A DNA stretch of 64,000 nucleotides from Streptomyces inhibens (GCF_003389455.1 NZ_QUAC01000014.1:62001-126000), one strand, 5' to 3'; shown: positions 43,192-53,020, numbered from the stretch's first letter. The notes: generated by a model not told the origin, from the letters alone. Program-made: numbers and translations.

Positions 43192-43746
43192 TTGACCCCC
43201 TATTCTCTTGCGTTCTACATGAACGTCATCACCTCCGGAACGGTGCTCGGCGCGAAGCCGACAGATACTCCGGACCAGGTCACCAAGGCTCTTTGGCCGG
43301 ACTTCGCCGAGAACTCCCTTGACGATTGCAGCATGTGGCGCGATTACGGCATGGCGGAGTTCTCCTGGTCCCGCGAATCCGTTGACCACCCGTGGACGGG
43401 TCACCACTTCACCCTCCAAGTGCACCGCCTTGCGCATGGCGGAGGAAAGGTCGTCAATGAAACGCTCCGGGCCCAGTACGGGCGGTTCGACCGAAGGCTG
43501 CGATTCGAGAAACTGCAGAGACTGCTGGAGAAGCGCGGCACATCTTTGCTGGAAATTCCCGAACATCCGGTGCAGTCGCCGTACTACCGCACCTACTGGC
43601 AACCAGATTCGCTGGTATCCGTCACCGTCATCGGCGCACACGGAAAGTACATCACGCCGGACAGCCTGCGGGTCGGAGATGTGTACAACATCAGCGCCCC
43701 GCTGACCCCCGAAGAAGTGGAGTGGCGCAAGTCCCGCCACCGGTAA
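43192..43746 (+). CDS. Hypothetical soluble protein
   Basis: A 184-residue protein with lower GC than its neighbours. It starts at a TTG (43192) after AGGAATG, or at the ATG at 43219 (MNVITSGTVLGAKP). It has no signal peptide or membrane span. The sequence is rich in aromatic and charged residues (WSRESVDHPWTGHHFTLQVH, then EKLQRLLEKRGTSLLEIPEH). Proteins of this look are often immunity or effector-linked in Streptomyces, but I do not recognise it. It lies at the edge of a transposon graveyard. Confidence 0.62.
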   Translation: MTPYSLAFYMNVITSGTVLGAKPTDTPDQVTKALWPDFAENSLDDCSMWRDYGMAEFSWSRESVDHPWTGHHFTLQVHRLAHGGGKVVNETLRAQYGRFDRRLRFEKLQRLLEKRGTSLLEIPEHPVQSPYYRTYWQPDSLVSVTVIGAHGKYITPDSLRVGDVYNISAPLTPEEVEWRKSRHR

Positions 43747-43900
43747 CACCGGTCTGCCCAAGGCAGGGTTCAGATGCGCGGTGAAGCAGGAGCAAGAACG
43801 CGGCGGAAGGTGTTCTTGCAAGGCTGTGATCAGGTTTGGCTAAGGGCACGGTTGTGCAGGTGGGTGATGCCGCCGACGGCCCTGAAGACGCCGCCACCCT

Positions 43901-44405
43901 CGCCTGAAGTCCCGCAGGATCTTCCAGTTGTTTATCGGGTACTGGGACTACAGCGACAGGAAGTGGTCGCGAGAGCTCCGCACGTTCTTGTACGGGCGGG
44001 CGTGGGCACACGCCGAGGGCCCGGCGGCGCCGTTCAATTACCCGATGACGTGGCTGCGTCGGCACCAGGCGCTGTTGCCGGTGGTGAGCGTGCCGGCCCG
44101 ACAGGTACCGGAGGCCCGGACGGTGGTCGAGCGGCGTCTGCCCGAGGCGGTGGCGAAGGCCGCGCAGAGGGCGGATGCGGCGCTGACGACGGATGCGCGC
44201 GTACGTGCTGGCGGCGGGGCTGAGCCTTGGGGCGCCGGTCTCCGACACCTGGCCCAGCTGACGCGGGCACTGGACACGGCCTGGGGCAGATGGCCGACCG
44301 GCTTGCCGGGGCCGGTGATGTCACCACGGTGGAGATCATTGCCCCAGAGGGCGGCGGCCGGGCCCGGCTGTCGGTGGACAAACTCGGGCCGGTGGGCGAG
44401 CCGGA
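43901..44405 (+). mobile_element. Tn3-family transposase remnant
   Basis: A broken TnpA. The first frame at ~43901-44200 reads QLFIGYWDYSDRKWSRELRT, then WLRRHQALLPVVSVPARQVP, close to the DUF4158 N-terminal part of Tn3 transposases. After a large deletion and a frameshift the mid-part reappears at ~44280-44400 (AGAGDVTTVEIIAPEGGGRA, then LSVDKLGPVGEPES). Catalytic DDE residues are missing. The remnant stops where an IS5 remnant begins on the other strand. Confidence 0.65.
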
Positions 44406-45035
44406 GTCGAGGCACGGTTCTTGCGGGAGTCGTACGCCTTGTCGGCCCGAACCCGCTCCGGACGCGTGCGCGGTCGCCCGAGGCCGAGCCGGGGCACCCG
44501 GAGTGCTTCCAGGACCGGCTCGAACTGCGGAGAGTCGTATCGTTGTCCGGCCGTGATCACGATGGCCAGGGGCTTCTGTCCCCGCTCGACGACAAGATGG
44601 ATCTTGTTGGTCAGTCCGGCGCGGGAACGTCCGAGTCCGTGGTCAGCCGGCTCGATGCCGATCCCGCCGGGCAGTTCCTTCTGGAGATCCCCTTTTTGCC
44701 GCCCCTGCGGCCTGCTGGTGGGCCCGGCAGACCGTGGAGTCTACGTTCACATCCGAGGTGATCAGGCCTTTTGCGTCCGCCTCGGCCTGGAGCTGAGTGA
44801 CGATCCACGCCCAGGTGCCGTCCCGCTGCCAGTGCTGGAACACGTCGTGGACACGGTCCCACGGCCCATACCGTTCCGGCACATCACACCACGGTGCACC
44901 AGTACGGGTCCGCCACCGTATGCCGTCTATCGACGGCCGCCGAGTCCACACCGGTGGACGGCCCGGCTTGTTGTCCATTGGCAGCAACGGCTCGAGCCGC
45001 GCCCACTGGCCGTTCGTCAGATCTCCACGCTCCAC
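44400..45035 (-). mobile_element. IS5-family transposase remnant
   Basis: A minus-strand transposase frame from GTG at 45035 (VERGDLTNGQWARLEPLLPM, then DVPERYGPWDRVHDVFQHWQ and the DDE-start NVDSTVCRAHQQA). The frame breaks at ~44650, and the continuation appears in other frames as MITAGQRYDSPQFEPVLEAL and RVRADKAYDSRKNRA (44400-44560). At least two frameshifts make it inactive. It abuts the Tn3 remnant, suggesting a nested insertion. Confidence 0.75.
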
Positions 45036-45174
45036 GGCATCTGATCGTTCACGGCCAAGATCCCTTTTCGCAACAGACCTGGGCTCTCTCTGACAAGCCG
45101 CCGGACTGTGCTGAGGCGGTCCCTCGACGGTGGGATAAATTGCCGACTCACACTTCTGAGGGGCGGGAGCTGAC

Positions 45175-45606
45175 GTGGAAGAGGGCCCGATCGACCTGGT
45201 TCGTCTGGTCGGCAGCGGCAACAGCGTGACTGTCCGGGTGACGGGCCGCGATGCCGTGGGAGACCCGCAGGTGCTGGTGGGCGAGTTCATCGTGGACACC
45301 AAGTTCCTCAAGGGGACCCAGCGGACCTGGATCTTCCCCCAAGATCTCGCGGCGTGGCAGGCGGTCCTGGACTCGCTCGCCCGAGGCGAGAACGCCTCTT
45401 GGAGGAAGGACAAGAGGGCAACCGAGTTGCACATTGAACTTGCTGCGCCGGACTTGCACCCAGGACAGGTCCGAGTCTCTGTTGCGGACCGTGAGGGGTC
45501 CAGGACGACTGCGCGGGTCCTGCTTGAGCCGGCCGACGGTTGGATCGAGGACCATCGTGCCCGACTGGACAGGGTTCGGCAGGCGTGGCCGCAGCCGCTT
45601 GTCTGA
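45175..45606 (+). CDS. DUF5959 family protein
   Basis: A 143-residue soluble protein (IDLVRLVGSGNSVTVRVTGR, then FIVDTKFLKGTQRTWIFPQD), which I recognise as DUF5959. It looks like a compact beta-rich fold. GTG at 45175 gives the start. It lies between two IS5 remnants; its own frame is intact, so it may be kept under selection or be recently acquired cargo. Confidence 0.82.
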   Translation: MEEGPIDLVRLVGSGNSVTVRVTGRDAVGDPQVLVGEFIVDTKFLKGTQRTWIFPQDLAAWQAVLDSLARGENASWRKDKRATELHIELAAPDLHPGQVRVSVADREGSRTTARVLLEPADGWIEDHRARLDRVRQAWPQPLV

Positions 45607-45635
45607 GGAGGAACTCCCGACTCCCTACCGGTGAT

Positions 45636-45735
45636 CACACGGAGGTATCGCGCAGCCACAGGGCGAGGGTGGCGAGCTGTACGTCCGCCCGGTAGCGAGC
45701 AGCGGTCTTGTCGAACCGGGTGGCGACAGCGCGTA
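45636..45735 (-). mobile_element. IS5-type transposase C-terminal remnant
   Basis: About 33 codons read VATRFDKTAARYRADVQLAT, then LALWLRDTSV and a stop, the typical C-terminus of an IS5 transposase. It is fused in frame to a broken hydrolase on the same strand, so an insertion probably cut that gene. Confidence 0.6.
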
Positions 45736-46213
45736 AGCAGATGGGCCAGGGACCCGAGCGGGTTGAACCACGTGCGGGAGTAGACGTCGCAGTCCTCGGA
45801 CACCTGGTCCAACAGCACCATCCCCGCCACCAGTTCCGGGCGGCGGTAGACGAGCGAACGGACGAGGGGGCCGCCCAGGCTGTGACCGACCAGGACGCAC
45901 GGATCCCCGGCATCGGCACGGCGGGCGCGCGTCGACGAGATCCTCCAAGTCGTCCTCCAGCCGCTCCGGGGCTCCCGGGGCTGTGTCCGGCTTGCCGCCG
46001 CCCGTAGCCCCCGCGGCCGTACGCGACGGTTGCCGAGAATTCCGCGACGCGCTGCTGCTGCATCCGGCTCTACGACGATCGCGAGCCGTTTCCGCCGGCC
46101 ACGAACACCACGAGCGGGCCGCCGCCGCCCGCCGTCACACGATGGAGCCGCCTGCCGTCCCGGGTCACCACGTATCCCGACTCACCGAAGGCACTTGTCC
46201 TTGCTCCCCCCAT
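45736..46213 (-). pseudogene. Broken alpha/beta hydrolase
   Basis: The start ATG at 46213 opens MGGARTSAFGESGYVVTRDG with a good first strand (GPLVVFVAGG) but the frame soon stops. Later pieces, in other frames, give a shifted nucleophile region and MAGMVLLDQVSEDCDVYSRT, then WFNPLGSLAHLL at ~45740-45830. At least two frameshifts are present and the 3' end is replaced by an IS5 remnant. The start is 13 bp after the GNAT stop, so it was probably the second gene of that operon. Confidence 0.65.
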
Positions 46214-46226
46214 GGTTTGTCCACCT

Positions 46227-46865
46227 TCAACTTGTAGATTCTCGGCTCTGTGCGGCAGCGTGCTCACCCGAGCCGGCGTTGCCCGGTCCTCCCTGGAGGC
46301 TTCCAGCATCTGCGCGCCGAATGTGCAGATGGCCATCAAGGGGGTAGGCGGGCGGTGCGGCAGGCAAGATCCTGTCGAACTCGTAGCGGCTCTTTTGAGC
46401 AACGCGGCACGAGGCGCGGTTGTCCGCCTGGTGCAGGAGTTCGATGCCTTCCAGTCCGCCGGCGTGGAAGTGGCCGAAGGCCCAGGCGGTGAGAGTCTCC
46501 AGCGCGCGGGAGGCGACACCCCGTCCGCGTGCGTGCACCACTGTCCAGTAGCCGACTTCGGCGAACGGTTTGCCGAATGCGACGTCCTTGAGAACCACGT
46601 TGCCCACCAACCGTTGGGATGCTGGATCGGGACGCTCAAGGACGGCAAAGCCGAACCGGTCTCCTGCTTGCCAGCCCTGCTGCTGGGTCCGTATCCACTC
46701 CACTCCATCGGCGTTGCTGTCCAGCGGCGAGCTGGTCCAGCGACGCAGATCGGGATCGCGATACGCCTCAACCAGTGCGGCAACGTCCTCCACGTGCCAT
46801 GGGCGAAGAACAAGCGCGGGCGCGGTCGGCGTTGCGGCCGCCTCGAGTATCACGGGAGTGTTCAC
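46227..46865 (-). CDS. GNAT-family N-acetyltransferase
   Basis: A 212-residue acetyltransferase of the RimJ/RimL type (VLRPWHVEDVAALVEAYRDP, then EVGYWTVVHARGRGVASRAL with the CoA-binding R-G-x-G-x-A/S loop). It acetylates an N-terminus or amine. GTG at 46865 (VNTPVILEAAA) is preferred; an upstream start at 46922 is possible. A broken hydrolase follows 13 bp downstream. Confidence 0.88.
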   Translation of the reverse strand: MNTPVILEAAATPTAPALVLRPWHVEDVAALVEAYRDPDLRRWTSSPLDSNADGVEWIRTQQQGWQAGDRFGFAVLERPDPASQRLVGNVVLKDVAFGKPFAEVGYWTVVHARGRGVASRALETLTAWAFGHFHAGGLEGIELLHQADNRASCRVAQKSRYEFDRILPAAPPAYPLDGHLHIRRADAGSLQGGPGNAGSGEHAAAQSRESTS

Positions 46866-46937
46866 CGGTTGACCATATGTGGCAGCGTGCTTGCCTGAGC
46901 CGGCTCTGCCCGTCTCCGCCATCTCGCAACCGCCCCG

Positions 46938-47873
46938 TCACCGTTGTACGCGTATGCGCAGAGCCTGGACGGACCAGTCGATCACCGGCGTCAGACTCTC
47001 TGGAGCATGCCAGCCGTTGATCACTGCGAGCAGTTGGAAGTACCGCTCTCTGCGAGGGTCGTTCATGCTCTCCAGCCGGCTCAACAGTCGAGAACGGAGC
47101 TCCGCGTCGTCCGGTCGGTCGAGAAGACGCGCGTAGTGGACCGTCAGCGTCGAGACGATCGCGTCGGCCTGGGACGAGGCCGGCTGGATGCCTGCCGCCA
47201 GGGCTGGTGTGATCTGTTCACAGACGGTCGCCGCGAGGTCGCGGTGAAGTCCGGTGGCGTTGCGGGTGCGTTCGGCCGCCTGGTCCTCCGCCATACCCCG
47301 AACGAGGCGACGAAAATCCGGATCCTGAGTCAGTTCGGCAAGTTCGACCCATGCTTGGACCTGCTCGGTCCCGGGGTTGTACGGCAGCTCCGGAGTCATC
47401 GTGCGCGCGATGCCGGCGACGGCCGGGTCGGTGCCCAGTCGGCCGAAGGCAGCATCGAGGAAGTCACCGACCAGACGCTGGCGCTCGGTTTCGGAGAGCC
47501 GGGCAAGCTTGTGCATGAGACTCATCTCCTCGGGTGTGCACCCTCGCTTCGCCACAGCTGTCAGTACTGCGCGTCGCAAGCGGAGAATGCGGATCTGCAC
47601 GTCCAGAGCCTCGGCATGAGCCTCGGCCACATCGCGCAGCGGAAGCTCCCGGTCGATGACCTTTCGGATGGTGGGAAGATCCAGACCCAGGTCGCGCAGG
47701 GTTCGAACGAAGTCCAGGCGTGCGACGGCGTCCTTTCCGTAGAGGCGGTAGCCGGCCGGACTGCGGTCGGTGGGCGCCACGATTCCGCAATCGGAGTAGA
47801 AACGGATCGTCTTGACCGTGACGCCGGTACGCCGAGCCAGGTCGCCGATCGACTAGAGGGTGTCGCCGTCCAT
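46938..47873 (-). pseudogene. MerR-family regulator interrupted by an amber codon
   Basis: Reading from ATG at 47873 gives MDGDTL, then TAG (47853-47855), then in the same frame SIGDLARRTGVTVKTIRFYS, the classic MerR helix-turn-helix, followed by DCGIVAPTDRSPAGYRLYGK and a ~230-residue effector domain to 46938. Intact relatives have Y or a similar residue at that point, so a single base change has stopped the gene at codon 7. Only a start after the HTH (47780) remains, which would lack DNA binding. Suppression or a sequence error are the alternatives. Confidence 0.85.
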
Positions 47874-48132
47874 GCGCCTACCCTGATGCCTCCCCCTACT
47901 GGAGACTCAAGCCTTCCGCCGCCGGGTTTCTCACAAGCGGTCCATTCCCGGAGCAACGTCAATTGGCGGCCGCAGTAGTCGACCGGAGTCCGGATTCGTA
48001 CACGGGGTCGTTCACGAAGGTGCCCCGTCTCGCAGAAGTGGTGAGGGGGGCGCCGCCGGCCGACCGCAGACCCGGCCAGCGCCGGCGGCCGGGCACGCAC
48101 ACCCATCCGGCTCGCCCTCGCCCCGGACACCC

Positions 48133-48224
48133 CGACTGCGGATATCCACATCGGCTACGTCCGTTGCTCGGCCCTCACCCGCTGGCTGCTGCTTCGGGAG
48201 TCGCCACCCAGCCGTGACCGCGCG
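48133..48224 (+). pseudogene. Possible serine-resolvase N-terminal fragment
   Basis: The reading TPTADIHIGYVRCSALT matches the opening of Tn3-type resolvases (R-I-G-Y-V/A-R-x-S-T), with the active Ser region. It breaks off after ~30 codons. It may belong to the Tn3 remnant 4 kb upstream. Confidence 0.4.
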
Positions 48225-48518
48225 ATGTGTGCCCTCACGCCGGGGACGCCTGCCTGTCCTACGGTCAGGCCCGCGCCCTCCTCGACGCCCATACCGCCAC
48301 CCACCGGACCCGGCACCGGGTGGGACCTGCACGAGTTCCGCCAGAGCGCGCTGTCCCACCTCGGCGAGGCTATCCTGCTGCTGATGGCGAAGGCGCCGGC
48401 ACTCCAAGCCCGACACCTTCCGTCTACCACCCCACCCACCGGGGCCGCCGTCGCCGAACTCACCCCCCCTGCGCGCACCCGGCGACACCCAACGCGGAGC
48501 GTCAGAGCACCGCCCTGA
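48225..48518 (+). pseudogene. Tyrosine-recombinase C-terminal remnant
   Basis: Two overlapping frames carry pieces of a phage-type integrase: YGQARALLDAHTATHRTRHR and then GTGWDLHEFRQSALSHLGEA, LLLMAKAPALQARH, AVAELTPPARTRR. The block W-D-L-H-E-F-R-x-S-x-L-x-H-L-G-E is the conserved box II of these recombinases. Frameshifts and the lost catalytic Tyr region make it non-functional. Confidence 0.6.
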
Positions 48519-48582
48519 CCAGCCCATTGCACCTTTGCGGCCTATCTTGTCCGCCGCACGACGGACGGACTGCAACGACGGG

Positions 48583-49422
48583 TCAGCCGCGCAGGAACGC
48601 CAGGACGGAATCGGTCTGGCCGAGGATTGCGTGGCCAACCTCCGGCAGGAGGTTCACGGTCGCCTGCGGGACGCACTGGCGCACGCGCCGGGCGGTTTCC
48701 TGGGAGTCGAACATGGCATCGCGGCCACCGACTGTCACCAGCACAGGCACGGTCAGGCGGCCCAGCGCGTCGTCGGAGAAGACGGGCAGCCGCTCCGTAC
48801 GCGGCTTGAACTGCGTGAAGGTCAGCACCAGATGGTCGAGGACGCGCCGGGCCTGCGGCGTGTCCAGGCCCGCAACCTTTCGTGCCGACCGCCGCATCCC
48901 CCAACGTCCGAACGGGCGCAGAAGCAGGGCCTTGACCAGCCAGCCCACCTTCTGCCTCCCCAGGCCTCCGGGGCACAGCAGAGCCAGCCGGGTCACCCGC
49001 TCCGGCCGGCGGGTGGCGTAGTCCAGCGCCAGCCAGCCGCCGAGGGAGACCCCGACGATCGAGGCGCTCGTGATCCCAAGACCCTCCAGTACATCGTCCA
49101 GCCACAGCGCATAGGCGTCGGAGGCCAAGGGCGGGCGGGACGGTGCACTCAAGCCCGGCTCGCCGATGAGGTCGACCGCGTAGGTGCGGAAATGGCGCGC
49201 CCAGGAGGTGATGTCGTCCCGCCACATCGTGGTGTTCGCCCCCGAGCCGTGCAGCAGCAGCACGGGCGGCGCGTCCTCCGGGCCGGAGACGACGACGAAG
49301 GTCTCGCCCTCGCGGGTCGGCACCCGCATATGCTCGGCGGGGACCGGCCAGGTGTGCAGCTCCTCCCGGTAACGCCGCTGGATCTCGCTTGCACCGGCCT
49401 CGGACTTGTAGATCGTGCTCAT
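48583..49422 (-). CDS. Alpha/beta hydrolase
   Basis: A 279-residue hydrolase. The strand/oxyanion block VLLLHGSGANTTMWRDDI, the nucleophile elbow G-V-S-L-G-G (SIVGVSLGGWLAL), the acid in VTVGGRDAMFDS, and the last His in EVGHAILGQ form a complete catalytic set. The start ATG overlaps the stop of the HTH gene by 4 bp (49419-49422), so the two form an operon. The substrate is unknown. Confidence 0.92.
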   Translation of the reverse strand: MSTIYKSEAGASEIQRRYREELHTWPVPAEHMRVPTREGETFVVVSGPEDAPPVLLLHGSGANTTMWRDDITSWARHFRTYAVDLIGEPGLSAPSRPPLASDAYALWLDDVLEGLGITSASIVGVSLGGWLALDYATRRPERVTRLALLCPGGLGRQKVGWLVKALLLRPFGRWGMRRSARKVAGLDTPQARRVLDHLVLTFTQFKPRTERLPVFSDDALGRLTVPVLVTVGGRDAMFDSQETARRVRQCVPQATVNLLPEVGHAILGQTDSVLAFLRG

Positions 49423-49850
49423 GACGCGAGTACCCCCTCCATGTAGTCGAACAGCCGGGCAGTGTCGCCCAGGCCGCCCAGGACAATGATCTTCATCCGG
49501 GCCCTCTCCTTGTCGTAGGCCGTCTCGATCCGCAGTGGCCCGCCGCCCCGGCGATGGTTGGCTGCCGAGCTCATCAGGAGGGTGGTCAGGCGGTGGGCCG
49601 TCTCGGCGCTGACCGCCTCGATCTCCACGATGCTCGACACCTCGGTATGCCGCTGCCGCCCGGTCGTGTCGCTCAGGGCCGCGGGCATCGGACGACCGGT
49701 GAACACTTCCAGATCCTCGTGCGCGATCCGGTACTGCTTGCCGATGCGGACCGCGGTGAGCCGCCCGTCCCGCACGTAGTTGCGGATGGTGCGTACGTGC
49801 AAGCCCAGACGTTCGGCGACTTGTTCCACCGAGTAGAGGCGATCATTCAT
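49419..49850 (-). CDS. Excisionase/MerR-like HTH protein
   Basis: A 143-residue protein with an N-terminal helix-turn-helix of the excisionase/BldC type (YSVEQVAERLGLHVRTIRNY, then VRDGRLTAVRIGKQYRIAHE) and a ~70-residue C-terminal domain with paired beta strands (EVSSIVEIEAVSAETAHRLT, then KIIVLGGLGDTARLFDYMEG). The C-terminal part may bind a ligand or the hydrolase product. It overlaps the hydrolase gene by 4 bp and probably controls it. Confidence 0.85.
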   Translation of the reverse strand: MNDRLYSVEQVAERLGLHVRTIRNYVRDGRLTAVRIGKQYRIAHEDLEVFTGRPMPAALSDTTGRQRHTEVSSIVEIEAVSAETAHRLTTLLMSSAANHRRGGGPLRIETAYDKERARMKIIVLGGLGDTARLFDYMEGVLAS

Positions 49851-50160
49851 GAAAGTACTCTAAATTCCTCTACTGAAGGACACAATAAGGAAGTTGAAGG
49901 AAAGTGGGGAGTCCGGGTGGCGCCGGCCGATACGTGACGGAGTGACAGGTGTCGGCTTCCTCGGCACGGGTGACGATGTGTCCTGCCTCGATCCGATCCG
50001 TACGGCGGTCTTCGTGATGTGGCGCGGCTGGTGGATGGCGAGATGAGGCGCCGCAGTTGTCCCGCACCCCTGGAAAGGCGCGCGACCAGGCACGATTCCG
50101 GTCTCAGCTGTATTTGCTCAGGGGAGGGCCGGGGCGACTGGATTTCACCGCTACTGCTGC
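49851..50160. other. Promoter region of the HTH-hydrolase operon
   Basis: About 310 bp without a gene. Near 49855-49890 an AT-rich stretch (TACTCTAAATTCCTCTACT) just before the HTH start looks like its promoter or autoregulation site. Confidence 0.4.
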
Positions 50161-51073
50161 TCAGCGGCTCCCTGTAGGAGTGCGCGCCGAGTTCGCGTTA
50201 CGCATGGCCGTCTTCTCATCGAGTCCGAACACCTCGGCCAGGGGGAGTGGGGCAAGGCCTCGAACACTGCCTCTTCGCGTCGGTGGTTGACTCGGAGCCG
50301 TTCCAGTCGTCGCTTCCTGTGCGCGAAGAGCCGTGCTGATCCGGTGGTTGCCGGCCCGTCCGTTCTTCATCGCGGTCTGATTGTTGATCGGCAGATGGAG
50401 GTTCGCTGAGGTTGGACGCGTACGCCGATGGTCAGTTGGCGGTTGCCGAGATCAACGGCGTCGAGGATGAGGGTGCCGATCTGGGCGACCCGGGGGGCGT
50501 GCGCTGCGGCAAGCGCAAGGATGGGCCGGGCGGCTGGCGTGGTGACGGCGGCAACGGCGCGGTCGATTGATGCGGGCACCAGTGATTGCGGAACGCCGTA
50601 CTCGTAACGTCCGCGCCTGATACGGCCGGTCGGGCTGCGGAAGACCAGCCCGTTGCACTTGGCCCAGGTGAACAGCCGCCGCAGAGGAACGAGTTGGTCT
50701 CGGCGGTGATGGCCGTCGAGTGTCTTGAGGTAAGTGAGAGCGTCTTCTCGGGTTGCTTCCCGAAGCTGGGAGTAGTGGTTCGACCAGCCGATAAGCGCTG
50801 GATGGACTCCGTTGAGGTAGAGCCGGCGGTGTTCTGTCTGCGGGGCAGGTGCCGGGGACCGTCATGGTGCAGAACGCGGGTCCACCACTCGGCTTCTGCG
50901 CGAATCCCGGTGGAAAGGTCCTCCAGGCACTCGCCACGGCTGAGGAGAACTCGCGGGATGTCGCACAGTCCACGCCGTGGTGGTGTGGGTGCACGATGGC
51001 GAGCAGTGCCGGATCCGTGTCCTGGACGAGCAGCAGCCGATTTCGCCCGTCGGCGGCGCATATCCATCGCCAA
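50161..51073 (-). pseudogene. Decayed site-specific integrase
   Basis: Minus-strand pieces in three frames rebuild a tyrosine recombinase: GECLEDLSTGIRAEAEWWTR (~50850-50940), LYLNGVHPALIGWSNHYSQL and DQLVPLRRLFTWAKCNGLVF (~50640-50820), VPASIDRAVAAVTTPAARPI with VAQIGTLILDAVDLGNRQLT (50410-50600), then INNQTAMKNGRAGNHRISTA and PLAEVFGLDEKTAMRNANSA (50161-50390). At least two frameshifts and a ~35-residue deletion are present. No att site is recognised nearby. Confidence 0.75.
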
Positions 51074-51446
51074 CAGCCCTGCGTCAAAACGTCATCACCG
51101 CACGGCACCGGACCACACTGCACGGCACCGTTCCGCAGCCGACAGCAGCAACTCTTCAACATTCGGGCCGGCAGTGAAGTCACCTGCTCACGCGATGGCA
51201 CCGAACCTCTGATCCACCCCGTTGCCCGGCACGCCGAGGCCACCGGTCGGCGCCCCCAACACCAGCTGGCGCAGCGCCGCCCCCAGCTCCTAAGTCAGCA
51301 GCCCCACCCGCGCCCGGCCCAGACGCCTTTCTGTTCGCATCGGTGCCATCACCGAAGGGCGGCCACGAAAGGCGCGCGCGCCGGCGCACGCACCGCCCGC
51401 CGGCGAATCGGCGTGACCGTTCACTCGTTTGGCCGTTAAGTCAGTT
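51074..51446. other. Intergenic region, no gene seen
   Basis: About 370 bp holding no convincing frame. The distal part should contain the promoter of the haloperoxidase gene. Confidence 0.4.
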
Positions 51447-52805
51447 ATGGCTACTTCTCGTTCGAGCAGACGGACAGCCATCGGCGCTGTCGCCTCACTC
51501 TTACTCCTCGCCATCACGGCCGTGGCCGGCCCCGCAGCCACCGCCGACAGCCACCCGCCGCCTTCAGCGGACCCCGCGGCGATCCGCGACTGGAACGTCA
51601 TCGCCACCGACACCATCAGCGCCAACCTCAGCCCCACCCGCCCCTCCGGACAGGTGGTCATCTGGCACGGGTTCGTCTCGGCCGCCGTCTACAACGCCGT
51701 GGTCGGCATCAAGGGCCACTACGCCCCGTACAAGTGGCGGGCGCGCGGGCCCTCCACCGCATCGCCCGAGGCGGCGGCCGTGACCGCCGCACACCGCGTA
51801 CTGCTCACCTACTTCCCTGCCTCCCAGGCCCCGCTCGACGCCGCGTACGCCGATTCCCTCGCCAAGATCCCCGACGGCAACGCGAAGAGGCAGGGCGTGG
51901 CCTTTGGCGAACGCGCCGCCGACCACCTCATCGAGCTGCGCGAAGGCGACGGCCGGTTCGCACCGGTGGAGTTCACCGCTGCACCCGCACCCGGCGTCTG
52001 GCGGCCCACCCCGCCCGCCCACCTGCCCTTCATCGACACCTGGCTCGGCACACTGCGCCCCCTGCTGCTCACCTCCCCGGCCCAGTTCCGCCCCGTCGAG
52101 CCGCCCGCCCTGTCCTCGGCCCGCTACGCCCAGGACGTGAACGAGGTAAAGGTCATGGGGACGAAGACCGGCTCGCCCCGCACCGCGCACCAGACCGAAA
52201 CCGCCCTGTTCTTCGGCGGCAATCTGGCCGTGCAGCTCCAAACGGCCTTCCGGGACTACACCGCCCGGCACCACCTCGACATCGCTGACACGGCACGGAT
52301 GTTCGCCGCGGCGAACGCGTCGGCCACCGACGCCGTGATCACCGCATGGGACGCCAAACTCCACTACGGATTCTGGCGGCCGATCACCGCCATCCAGCTG
52401 GCCGACACCGACGACAACCCCGCAACCGAAGCCGACCCGCAGTGGCAGCCACTGCTCATCACGCCACCGCACCCCGACTACATCAGCGGTCACGCCGCGG
52501 TCACCGGCGCCGTCACCCAGACCCTGACCGGGGTCCTCGGCACCACACACCTCGACCTCAACATCCCCTCCGAAGTCACGGGCACCACACGGCACTACGA
52601 ATACGCCGACCAGTTCAACGAGGACATGATCAACGCCCGCGTCTGGGCCGGAATCCACTTCCGCACGGCGGACATCGCCGGGTGCCAGGCCGGCAACCGC
52701 ATCGGCGGCTGGACGCTCACCCACTACTTCCAACCCCTCCGCCCGACACACCCGCAAGCCTCGCCGCCGGCCCAGCCGACGTGCCCGCACGACGGCGCGA
52801 GCTGA
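51447..52805 (+). CDS. Secreted vanadium-dependent haloperoxidase/PAP2-type phosphatase
   Basis: A 452-residue secreted enzyme. The N-terminus is a signal peptide (SRRTAIGAVASLLLLAITAV, cut near ATA-DS). The vanadate/phosphate pocket is complete: K and R in KLHYGFWRPITAI, S-G-H in PHPDYISGHAAV, and the late R and H in ARVWAGIHFRTAD. Such enzymes oxidise halides with H2O2 or act as acid phosphatases; the fold alone does not decide. ATG at 51447; a TTG at 51429 would add six residues. It lies alone after the decayed integrase. Confidence 0.92.
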   Translation: MATSRSSRRTAIGAVASLLLLAITAVAGPAATADSHPPPSADPAAIRDWNVIATDTISANLSPTRPSGQVVIWHGFVSAAVYNAVVGIKGHYAPYKWRARGPSTASPEAAAVTAAHRVLLTYFPASQAPLDAAYADSLAKIPDGNAKRQGVAFGERAADHLIELREGDGRFAPVEFTAAPAPGVWRPTPPAHLPFIDTWLGTLRPLLLTSPAQFRPVEPPALSSARYAQDVNEVKVMGTKTGSPRTAHQTETALFFGGNLAVQLQTAFRDYTARHHLDIADTARMFAAANASATDAVITAWDAKLHYGFWRPITAIQLADTDDNPATEADPQWQPLLITPPHPDYISGHAAVTGAVTQTLTGVLGTTHLDLNIPSEVTGTTRHYEYADQFNEDMINARVWAGIHFRTADIAGCQAGNRIGGWTLTHYFQPLRPTHPQASPPAQPTCPHDGAS

Positions 52806-53020
52806 CCAGGCCCGCTCGCCGCTCGCCGATCACCGAACGCACGGACCGCGGCCAGGAGGAGCCGTACGCACCCGCTGGTCGGCGAGCTGATCAAGATGCC
52901 GTACCGGCTGACGTACTTCAGGGGGGAACAGGGCACGCCCAGGATCGCCTGGCACCCGGAAGGCGGGGTGCCGCCGGCACTCAGCAGTCCTGTAAGCGGC
53001 GCCGATCAGTCTGACTGTGA

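Noticed and set aside
47938..48132. A short plus-strand stretch considered as an extra recombinase part
   Set aside because: No conserved recombinase residue could be found before 48133.
52806..53020. Open frame starting near 52896 (MPYRLTYFRGEQGTP)
   Set aside because: Too short and without a clear RBS or relatives; could be random.
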